Shown here one piece after another: positions 1 through 5,765 of a DNA stretch of 5,931 nucleotides. This DNA comes from Odoribacteraceae bacterium. Its GTDB lineage: Bacteria; Bacteroidota; Bacteroidia; Bacteroidales; Marinifilaceae. A program made the translations under genes and the position numbers. The notes beneath the pieces are model-generated. The model saw only the letters and a program-made list of their open reading frames with translations. It was not told where the DNA came from and ran no database searches. The number at the start of each line of letters is the position of its first letter. Positions within the stretch are counted from its first letter, which is position 1. The DNA lies in the NCBI GenBank assembly GCA_031259905.1, contig JAIRKS010000187.1, positions 1 to 5,931 of the forward strand, in the 5' to 3' direction.

Positions 1-368
1 GAGGCGGCAACTCTTATAAGAGGAGGCGGCAACTCTTACAAGAGGAGGCGGCAACTCTTATAAGAGGAGGCGGCAACTCTTACAAGAGGAGGCGGCAACT
101 CTTACAAGAGGAGGCGGCAACCCTGACAAGGGGAGGCGGCAACCCTGACAAGGAGGGCGGCAACCCTGATAAGGGAAGGCGGCAACCCTGATAAGGGAAG
201 GCGGCAACCCTGACAAGGGGAGGCGACTTACCTTACAAGGAGGGCGACTTACCTGACAAGGGAGGGCGACTTACCTGACAAGAGAAGTCTACTTACCTGA
301 CAAGAGAAGTCTACTTCCCTGACAAGAGTAGCCTACTTCTCTTATAAGAGTAGCCTACTTCCCTGACA
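1..368. repeat. 22-bp minisatellite array with palindromic core (about 17 units)
   Basis: About 17 head-to-tail units, nearly all 22 bp (units at 133-153 and 220-240 are 21 bp). The array is cut by the left window edge, so true copy number is unknown; the last unit breaks off near 368. Units 1-5 (1-110) read GAGGCGGCAA then CTCTTAYAAGAG. Units 6-10 (111-219) read RRGGCGGCAA then CCCTGAYAAGGG, with one variant AGGGCGGCAA. Units 11-13 (220-284) carry GGCGACTTA before CCTKACAAGG. Units 14-15 carry AAGTCTACTT, and 16-17 carry TAGCCTACTT. The second half of each unit is an inverted repeat; CTCTTATAAGAG is a perfect 12-bp palindrome. The period is not a multiple of 3, TTATAAG units put stops in frame, and no ATG occurs on either strand, so it is not coding. 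From memory, a MITE-borne minisatellite of about this period (BrickBuilt) is known in Porphyromonas gingivalis; identity with it is untested. Function unknown. Confidence 0.95.
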
Positions 369-380
369 GCTGATCGTTCA

Positions 381-411
381 TTTGTAGTCTTCGTTTGGTG
401 TATTATGTTTC
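381..411 (+). promoter_or_regulatory. Bacteroidota-type promoter match (TTTG / TAnnTTTG)
   Basis: TTTG at 381-384 is followed after 19 bases by TATGTTTC at 404-411. This matches the Bacteroides sigma-ABfr consensus (TTTG, 19-21 bases, TAnnTTTG) except for the last base of the -7 box. A start would be expected near 418, reading rightward towards the end of argH, antisense to the operon. No gene with a matching start lies downstream, so this is either a promoter for a short non-coding transcript or a chance match in AT-richer DNA. Confidence 0.3.
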
Positions 412-456
412 GTGGTTTTTTGTTCACGGGGCGGATGTAACGCGTTTTTCCTTACC

Positions 457-492
457 AAAAAACAATCACCTCCTAAATGTTGACTGTTTTTT
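457..492 (-). terminator. Intrinsic-terminator-like hairpin after argH
   Basis: On the minus strand AAAAAACAGTCA (from 492 down to 481) pairs over 12 bp with TGATTGTTTTTT (468 down to 457), closing a 12-base loop. The 3' arm ends in six Ts, as in an intrinsic terminator. It begins 14 nt after the argH stop. In the minus-strand RNA the one non-Watson-Crick position is a G-U wobble; in the plus-strand RNA the same position is an A-C mismatch, so the structure fits the operon's transcript better. The stem is AT-rich (only two C-G pairs), weaker than a textbook terminator. The loop contains AGGAGGT-like sequence with no start codon usefully placed after it. Confidence 0.6.
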
Positions 493-506
493 CGCGTGCC
501 CTTGTT

Positions 507-1841
507 TTACCCGAGCAAGGCTTGCTCGGCGGCGCGGATGGCGGGGATATTCCAGCCGGACATCCCGCGGGCGAACTTGTCGCGGACGCGGTCGAGGCAG
601 AGATTGCCGATGCTTCCCTCGTGGAGGTGGTGGAGTTGGCGGTCGGTGACGGAGAACTCGCCGCGCTGCACCCTGTCGCCCACCTCCCGGTACGCCTCGC
701 GGAAGGGCACGCCGGCGGCGACCGCGCGGTTGACCTCCTCGACGGTGAAAAGGTAGCGGTAGCGGTCGTCGTCGAGGATGTCGCGGGAGAGGACGATCTC
801 GCGGAGGACGAGCGTGATCATGCAAAGGCAGTCGTCCAGCTCGGCGAAAGCGGGGAGGTAAGTCTCCTTGACAAGCTGCATGTCGCGAAAGTAGCCGGAG
901 GTGAGGTTGGCGGCGATCATGCCGACCTGCGCGGGGAGCGATTGCAGGCGGTTGCAGTGGGCGCGCGTCAACTCGAAGACGTCGGGATTCTTCTTGTGCG
1001 GCATGATACTGGAGCCGGTAGTGTAGCGATCGGGGAGGGTAATGAAGCCAAAGTTGGGGGACGCGAAGAGGCAGGCGTCGGCGGCGAGGCGACCGACGGT
1101 GAGCGCCACGCGGGAGAGGGCAAAGAGGACGGTCTGCTCCATCTTCCCGCGTTGCATCTGGGCGTGGACGGGGTTGTAGGCGAGGTCGTCGAAGGCGAGG
1201 AGACGGGTGGTCAGCCGGCGGTCGAGCGGGATAGACGAGCCGTAGCCGGCGCCGGTGCCGAGCGGGTTGGTGTTCACCACGTCGCGCGCCGCCTTGAGCA
1301 GGACGAGATCCTCGGCGAGGGATTCGGCATACGCCCCGAACCAGAGACCGAAGGACGAGGGCATGGCGATCTGCAGGTGCGTGTAGCCGGGAAGGAGTAT
1401 CTCCCTCCCCTCGTCGGCGCGCTCGAGGAGCAGGTCAAAGAGGGCCTCGACGCGGTCGAGCAGGGCGAAGAGCGCGTGACGGGTAAAGAGCTTGAGATCG
1501 AGAAGCACCTGGTCGTTCCGCGAGCGCCCGGCGTGGATCTTCTTCCCGGCGTCGCCGAGGCGTCGCGCGAGGATAAACTCGATGCACGAGTGGATGTCCT
1601 CGACGCCGGGGTCGATGGAGAAGCGGCCGCCCTCGACGTCGCGGTAGATGTCGCGGAGAGCGTCGACGAGCGCCTGCTCCTCGTCGGCGGCGAGCAAGCC
1701 GATGGCGCGCAACATGCGGGCGTGCGCGATGTTCCCGATGATATCGGCGCGGGCGAGGAGGGGATCGAGTTCCCTGTCGCGCCCGACGGTAAACAGTTCG
1801 GTAAAGCGGTCAATTTCGTACCCTTTGTCCCAAAGTTTCAC
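507..1841 (-). CDS. argH: Argininosuccinate lyase
   Basis: Final arginine step: cytosolic cleavage of argininosuccinate to arginine and fumarate, normally as a homotetramer. The 444 residues are near the usual family size (about 460). The N-terminal KLWDKG and FTVGRDRELD (17-26), HAGRSRNDQ (103-111), YTHLQ (153-157, His155 in the catalytic position) and the fumarase/lyase signature GSSIMPHKKNP (277-287 region, flexible loop with catalytic Ser278) are all present. The start is GTG at 1841. It is the only plausible one: the upstream gene's TAA lies one codon before it in the same frame, and the next Met (residue 43) would remove the conserved N-terminus. It is the last gene of the operon, 3 nt after argE, and is followed by hairpins at 511-529 and 457-492. 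No internal damage is seen. Confidence 0.96.
   Translation of the reverse strand: MKLWDKGYEIDRFTELFTVGRDRELDPLLARADIIGNIAHARMLRAIGLLAADEEQALVDALRDIYRDVEGGRFSIDPGVEDIHSCIEFILARRLGDAGKKIHAGRSRNDQVLLDLKLFTRHALFALLDRVEALFDLLLERADEGREILLPGYTHLQIAMPSSFGLWFGAYAESLAEDLVLLKAARDVVNTNPLGTGAGYGSSIPLDRRLTTRLLAFDDLAYNPVHAQMQRGKMEQTVLFALSRVALTVGRLAADACLFASPNFGFITLPDRYTTGSSIMPHKKNPDVFELTRAHCNRLQSLPAQVGMIAANLTSGYFRDMQLVKETYLPAFAELDDCLCMITLVLREIVLSRDILDDDRYRYLFTVEEVNRAVAAGVPFREAYREVGDRVQRGEFSVTDRQLHHLHEGSIGNLCLDRVRDKFARGMSGWNIPAIRAAEQALLG
511..529 (-). other. GC-rich stem-loop in the last codons of argH
   Basis: CCGAGCAAG and CTTGCTCGG form 9-base inverted arms around a single base. As RNA this would fold as a 7-8 bp stem with a 3-5 nt loop. 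It covers the last codons before the argH stop (Glu-Gln-Ala-Leu-Leu-Gly) and has no T-run after it, so it is not a terminator alone. It sits just ahead of the AT-rich hairpin at 457-492 and may protect the mRNA 3' end or slow polymerase. It could also be chance in a constrained coding tail. Confidence 0.4.
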
Positions 1842-1844
1842 GTG

Positions 1845-2894
1845 TTACAGGATTAGATTGTTCAACATTTTCTCGTAGATCTCGATGCCCTCCCTGATCT
1901 CGTCGACGAGGATGTACTCGTTGGCGGTGTGCGAGCGGGAGCTGTCTCCCGGCCCGATCTTGACGGAGGTGTAGGGGATGACGACCTGGTTCGAGGTCGT
2001 CGGCGAACCGTAAGGCACGCGACCGAGGGCCTCGCATCGCCGGACGACGGGGTGGGAGCGGTCGATGGAGGAGGAGCGGAGGCGGGTGGAACGGGGAGTG
2101 ACCTCGCAGGCGACGTGTCGGCGGATGACGTCGAGCACCTCCTCGTTAGCGTATAGCTCGTTGACCCGCGTGTCAACGACAAAGCGACACTCGGCGGGGA
2201 CGACGTTGTGGAGGCTGCCGGCGGAAACGACGGTGACGGTCATCTTGACCGGCCCGAGAAGCGGGGAGACGCGCGCGAAACGGTAGTCGCGAAACCAGGC
2301 AATGTCGGGGAGCGCGGCGTGGATGGCGTTGACGCCCTCGTCGCGGGCGGCATGACCGGCAACGCCGCGGGCGACGCAGTCGAGCACCATGAGACCCTTT
2401 TCGGCGATGGCGGGGTGCATCCCGGTCGGTTCCCCGATGATCGCGAGGTCGACGCGCCCGAGTTCCGGGAGGATGGACTGTATGCCCCACTCGCCGGTAT
2501 TCTCCTCCTCGGCGGAGGTGGAGAAGATGAGGTTGTAAGGACGCTCGCGGCAGGCAAGGCGAAGGAAGACGGCGAGGAGGGAAACGAGGCTCGCGCCGTC
2601 GTCGTTGCTGCCGAGGCCGGTGATCTTGCCGTCGCGCTCGACGGGGGTAAAGGGATCGGTGAGCCACTCGCCGGACGGCTTGACGGTGTCAAGGTGAGCG
2701 TCGAGGAGGATGGTGGGCTTGTCCGGGGAGAAGCCGTGGGCGCGTACCCAGACATTGTTCCCCTTTCGTTGCGGCGCGTGACCGTGCTGCCTGATCACCT
2801 CCTCGATAAGGCTCGCCACGCGTTGTTCCCCCGTGCTGAAGGAGGGAATCTCGATGATTCGCCCGAGGAGGCGGATGACCTCGTCCAGGTTCAT
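1845..2894 (-). CDS. argE: M20-family deacylase (N-acyl-ornithine/citrulline deacetylase, ArgE type)
   Basis: Dinuclear zinc amidohydrolase expected to remove the N-acyl group from an arginine-pathway intermediate. The 349 residues are slightly shorter than E. coli ArgE. Visible family residues: DAHLDTV (65-71; His67 metal ligand, Asp69), GLGSNDDG (93-100; bridging Asp98), SAEEENTG (127-134; Glu129 as likely general base, next Glu as ligand), GEPT (154-157; Glu155) and SRSHTANEY (319-327; His322). The dimerisation insert lies roughly at 170-260. M20 enzymes look alike (DapE, ArgE, peptidase T, CPG2), so the assignment rests on position: between argB and argH, with ATG sharing the argB stop (ATGA). 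In Bacteroidota the substrate may be N-acetyl- or N-succinyl-citrulline rather than N-acetylornithine, because carbamoylation can precede deacylation there. Substrate unresolved. Confidence 0.88.
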   Translation of the reverse strand: MNLDEVIRLLGRIIEIPSFSTGEQRVASLIEEVIRQHGHAPQRKGNNVWVRAHGFSPDKPTILLDAHLDTVKPSGEWLTDPFTPVERDGKITGLGSNDDGASLVSLLAVFLRLACRERPYNLIFSTSAEEENTGEWGIQSILPELGRVDLAIIGEPTGMHPAIAEKGLMVLDCVARGVAGHAARDEGVNAIHAALPDIAWFRDYRFARVSPLLGPVKMTVTVVSAGSLHNVVPAECRFVVDTRVNELYANEEVLDVIRRHVACEVTPRSTRLRSSSIDRSHPVVRRCEALGRVPYGSPTTSNQVVIPYTSVKIGPGDSSRSHTANEYILVDEIREGIEIYEKMLNNLIL

Positions 2895-3664
2895 GATGCA
2901 AGGATTCTCGTTCCGCTCGCCTCGTCCTCGAGGTTGTCCGGGTGGACGAAGCGCACCGAACAGACGCCGTTGTCGAGCGCGTGGAACGCGTTATCGAGCT
3001 TGGGAATCATGCCGCCGCTGACAATCCCCTGGCTGACGAGCCTCTCGCGATCGCTCCTCGTCAGGGAGGGGAGGACGATGTCCGGGTTGTCGGGGTCGAC
3101 GCGCACGCCCCCCGTGTCGACGCAAAAGACGAGGTCGACGGTGTAGAAGTGAGTGAGCGCCCCGGCGATGGCAGCAGCGACGTGGTCGGCGTTGGAATTA
3201 AGCAGTTGCCCGTTCGTGCCGAGGGTGATGGGGGAGATCACGGGGATGACCCCGCGGTTGATGAAGCGAGCGAGGGCGTGCGCGTCTACCCGCTTGATGT
3301 CGCCGACGTGTCCCCAGTCGATCTCCCCGACCGGCCGCGGCGAGGAGATGACCAGCCGCTCGTCGCAACCGGATAACCCGCAGGCGTTGATCCCGAGGCG
3401 TTGCAGGGAGACGACGATGCTCTTGTTGACCCACCCGGCGTAGGCCATGACGGTGACGCGTAACGTGGCCTCGTCGGTGACCCGCCGCCCGGCGATCATC
3501 CTCTTCGGGATCGACAGCGAACGACATAGCTTGTCGGCAATCACGCCGCCCCCGTGTACCACGACGAATAGCCCGGGGTACGCGGCTAAACGGGCACCCA
3601 GGCGATGGAGCAGCGTGGCGTCTTCCACGAATCTCCCTCCTATTTTAATTACGGTACAGTTCAT
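2891..3664 (-). CDS. argB: Acetylglutamate kinase (N-acylglutamate kinase)
   Basis: Amino-acid-kinase fold enzyme phosphorylating the gamma-carboxylate of an N-acylated glutamate. From the ATG at 3664 the product is 257 residues: VIKIGG (5-10, Lys7 at the phosphoryl site), VVHGGG (35-40, glycine loop), GRRVTDE (59-65, Arg60 region contacting substrate), LLNSNAD (154-160) and GGMIPKL (217-223, Lys222 in the ATP site). It lacks the N-terminal helix of arginine-inhibited kinases and matches the size of the arginine-insensitive class, so feedback control through this enzyme is unlikely (inference). The start is uncertain: an in-frame GTG at 3673 adds three residues (Met-Lys-Glu) and resembles the Bacteroides N-terminus I remember; ATG was preferred for codon and for the shorter overlap. 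It overlaps the argD end by 20 nt and its own stop overlaps argE. Confidence 0.93.
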   Translation of the reverse strand: MNCTVIKIGGRFVEDATLLHRLGARLAAYPGLFVVVHGGGVIADKLCRSLSIPKRMIAGRRVTDEATLRVTVMAYAGWVNKSIVVSLQRLGINACGLSGCDERLVISSPRPVGEIDWGHVGDIKRVDAHALARFINRGVIPVISPITLGTNGQLLNSNADHVAAAIAGALTHFYTVDLVFCVDTGGVRVDPDNPDIVLPSLTRSDRERLVSQGIVSGGMIPKLDNAFHALDNGVCSVRFVHPDNLEDEASGTRILAS

Positions 3665-4802
3665 CTCTTTCACTTGTCAAGTTTTGCATGGTTTCCCGGA
3701 AAGCCACCAGGAACAATTCGATCTCCTCGCGGGAGATGGGGAGAGGCGGGAGCAATCGCAGGGTATTCTTCCCGCTGCAACCGGTAATGATGCCGTGATC
3801 GCGCAGCAATCGCCGGCGAAAGATCGCGTGAGGGATATCTATATCGACACCGATCATCAGCCCCTTGCCGCGCGCCTCGATGACGCCTTCCTCTCTCCCG
3901 AGTTGCCGGAGGAGTTCCTTGCCGAGCGCGGCGGCATGTTCGACAAGCCCTTCCTCCTCGATCACGTCGAGGACGGCGAGCGCGGCGGCACACGCGAGGT
4001 GATTCCCCCCGAAGGTCGTGCCGAGCATTCCCTCGCGGGCGGGGATCGCCTCGTTCACGAGAATCCCGGCGACGGGGAAACCGTTCCCCATCCCCTTTGC
4101 CATCGAAATGATGTCGGGACGCGTGCCGGCGTGCTGGAAGGCGAAGAACTTACCGCTTCTCCCGTGTCCCGACTGTATCTCGTCGAGAACGAGGAGCGTG
4201 CCGGTATCGTCGCAGGCCGCGCGGGCCGCCTGCAGGAACGCGGGGGAGGGTACGCGGATGCCGCCGACGCCCTGTATCCCCTCGACGATAAAGGCGGCGT
4301 ACCGGCACGAGGCGAGGAGGGCCGTCAAGGCGGCGACGTCGTCGAGATCAACGAACGAAACGGCGTGCGACTTGTTGAGGGGCGCTTGTATGGCAGGCTG
4401 GTCGGTGACGGCGACGGCAGCGCTGGTGCGCCCGTGGAAGGCGCCGCGGCAGGCGAGGATGGCGTCGCGCCCGGTGACGAACGAGGCGAGCTTGAGCGCG
4501 TTCTCGTTGGCCTCGGCCCCGCTGTTGCAGAGGAAGAGAGCGTAGCCGTCGCACCCGGAGACGACGGCGAGCCGCGCGGCGAGTTCTTCCTGGAGCGGGT
4601 TGACGACGGCGTTAGAGTAGAAGCCGATCGCGCGGAGCTGTCGCGTGACGCGCTCGACGTAGCGTGGGTGGGAGTGACCAATAGAGATCACGGCATGCCC
4701 CCCGTACAAGTCGAGGTATTTCTTCCCTCGCTTGTCGCGTATCCAACAGCCGGCGGCTTCCACCGGCTCGATGTCCATCTGGTTATATACCTTGAATAGC
4801 AT
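3645..4802 (-). CDS. argD: Acetylornithine (N-acylornithine) aminotransferase
   Basis: PLP-dependent class III aminotransferase converting N-acylglutamate semialdehyde plus glutamate to N-acylornithine plus 2-oxoglutarate. The 385 residues fit the family (about 375-405). Key positions: LDLYGGHAV (30-38), NSGAEANE (93-100, phosphate binding), FHGRT (122-126), VEGIQGVGG (173-181), LDEIQSGHGRSG (206-217, Asp207 contacting the pyridine nitrogen), ISMAKGMGNGFP (232-243, Lys236 as the Schiff-base lysine), TTFGGN (262-267) and TLRLLPPL (347-354, with Arg349 for the substrate carboxylate). The ATG follows the argC TAA with no intervening base and in the same frame; there is no Shine-Dalgarno, only AT-rich sequence upstream. 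A role in lysine biosynthesis (DapC activity) is known for some ArgD enzymes and cannot be excluded. Confidence 0.95.
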   Translation of the reverse strand: MLFKVYNQMDIEPVEAAGCWIRDKRGKKYLDLYGGHAVISIGHSHPRYVERVTRQLRAIGFYSNAVVNPLQEELAARLAVVSGCDGYALFLCNSGAEANENALKLASFVTGRDAILACRGAFHGRTSAAVAVTDQPAIQAPLNKSHAVSFVDLDDVAALTALLASCRYAAFIVEGIQGVGGIRVPSPAFLQAARAACDDTGTLLVLDEIQSGHGRSGKFFAFQHAGTRPDIISMAKGMGNGFPVAGILVNEAIPAREGMLGTTFGGNHLACAAALAVLDVIEEEGLVEHAAALGKELLRQLGREEGVIEARGKGLMIGVDIDIPHAIFRRRLLRDHGIITGCSGKNTLRLLPPLPISREEIELFLVAFRETMQNLTSERDELYRN

Positions 4803-5765
4803 TTAGAAATAGCTTGCTTTTAATAATAGTCCCGTCGTTTCCTCTATACCGAGCATCAGGTTCATGTTCTGGACGGCCTGCCCGACGGCCCCCTTCAGGA
4901 GGTTGTCGAGGACGGCGGTGACGAGCACCTTCCCCTCGTGCTGCTGGACGTGCAGGAAACAGTAATTGGTATTCACCACCTGCTTGAGGTGTAGCGGCGC
5001 GTCGCGGACAACGGTAAAGGGAGACGCGCGGTAATAGTCGCGGTAAAGCTCTTCGAGGACAACCGCCGGGGTATCATCCCGGAATACCGCGTTCACGATA
5101 ATCCCCCTGGCGTGCGCGCCGCGTGACGGAACGAAGGCGATGTCGGGCGCGTTGGCCCCGGCCCGCCTCATCGTCTCGCTCACCTCGGCGAGGTGCTGGT
5201 GGGTAAACACCTTGTAGTTGGAGAAATTTTGCGCGCGGTAGCTGAAGTGGGTTTCGGGCGAGGGCTGTTGTCCCGCGCCGGTAGAGCCGGTCACGCCGAA
5301 GAGGGTAAACTCCCTGTCACCCTTCCCGGCAGCGACGAGCGGGAGGAGGGACAGTTCGATCGCGGTGGCGAAGCATCCGGGATTAGCAACACGGCGCGCT
5401 TGCCGTATCTCCTCCCGGTACAATTCGGGGAGGCCGTAGACGAACCCTCCCGCTCCTCCCGTCCGGAAATCGTTCCCGAGATCGATCACCCGGACGCGCG
5501 CCGGCACGTCCCGTTCCTCGAGAAACCGGGTGGCGAAGCCGTGCCCGCCGCAGAGGAAGAGCACGTCAACCGCGTCGAGATCCATGTCCGAGAAGACGCG
5601 TTCCTCGCCGACGAGATCGTCGTGCACCGCGTCGACACGTTCTCCCCGTCGCGACCGGCTCTCCAGGTAGCGCGTCTCGACGGCAGGGTGAAGGCGCAGC
5701 AGGCGCGCCAGTTCCCCTCCCGTGTAGCCCGCGGCCCCGGCGATCCCAACGATAACCTTCTTCAT
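4803..5765 (-). CDS. argC: N-acetyl-gamma-glutamyl-phosphate reductase (N-acylglutamyl-phosphate reductase)
   Basis: NADP-dependent reductase turning the acyl-phosphate made by ArgB into N-acylglutamate 5-semialdehyde. The 320 residues fit the shorter bacterial ArgC class. An N-terminal Rossmann motif GIAGAAGYTGGEL (7-19) is followed by CGGHG (72-76), DLGNDFR (95-101), the catalytic-cysteine motif NPGCFATAI (128-136, Cys131), VTGSTGAG (158-165), THQHLAEV (188-195, likely catalytic/substrate histidines) and VPSRGAHARG (212-221). The ATG is embedded in the argG stop as ATGA. A GGAGG lies only one or two bases before the ATG, too close to act as a normal ribosome site and explained by the final Glu-Glu codons of argG, so coupling to argG translation is more likely. 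Confidence 0.96.
   Translation of the reverse strand: MKKVIVGIAGAAGYTGGELARLLRLHPAVETRYLESRSRRGERVDAVHDDLVGEERVFSDMDLDAVDVLFLCGGHGFATRFLEERDVPARVRVIDLGNDFRTGGAGGFVYGLPELYREEIRQARRVANPGCFATAIELSLLPLVAAGKGDREFTLFGVTGSTGAGQQPSPETHFSYRAQNFSNYKVFTHQHLAEVSETMRRAGANAPDIAFVPSRGAHARGIIVNAVFRDDTPAVVLEELYRDYYRASPFTVVRDAPLHLKQVVNTNYCFLHVQQHEGKVLVTAVLDNLLKGAVGQAVQNMNLMLGIEETTGLLLKASYF

Larger units (their letters stand above)
369..506. other. Intergenic spacer between repeat array and argH end
   Basis: This 138-bp stretch is visibly richer in A and T than the coding DNA to its right and shows no convincing gene on either strand. It holds a plus-strand promoter-like pair of boxes (381-411), a minus-strand terminator-like hairpin (457-492) and a small palindrome AACGCGTT (439-446). 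Together with the array at 1-368 it makes up the 506 bases of the window without a protein gene. No tRNA or other recognisable structured RNA was seen. Confidence 0.7.

Noticed and set aside
1..368. CRISPR array
   Set aside because: The units are contiguous 22-mers with no unique spacers between them, and no cas genes are in view.
1..368. Repeat-containing protein gene
   Set aside because: Period 22 is not divisible by 3, in-frame TAA occurs in TTATAAG units, and there is no ATG on either strand in the array.
464..477. End of a 16S rRNA gene (TCACCTCCT match)
   Set aside because: Only about nine bases match and the flanks bear no resemblance to rRNA; it is the loop of the hairpin at 457-492.
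395..649. 84-residue plus-strand frame starting after the promoter match
   Set aside because: It runs into argH antisense sequence and becomes an Arg/Gly-rich low-complexity tail; it also runs through the terminator hairpin.
477..1856. 459-residue open frame on the plus strand opposite argH
   Set aside because: It mirrors argH codon for codon in GC-rich DNA, has low-complexity Gly/Glu/Val/Ala composition and no domain, while argH on the other strand carries full catalytic motifs.
2208..3146. 312-residue plus-strand frame opposite argE/argB
   Set aside because: It crosses the argE/argB junction on the opposite strand, has shadow-type composition and no recognisable motif.
3447..4799. 450-residue plus-strand frame opposite argB/argD
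   Set aside because: Shadow of argD and the argB start in GC-rich sequence; no domain, no promoter or start signal.
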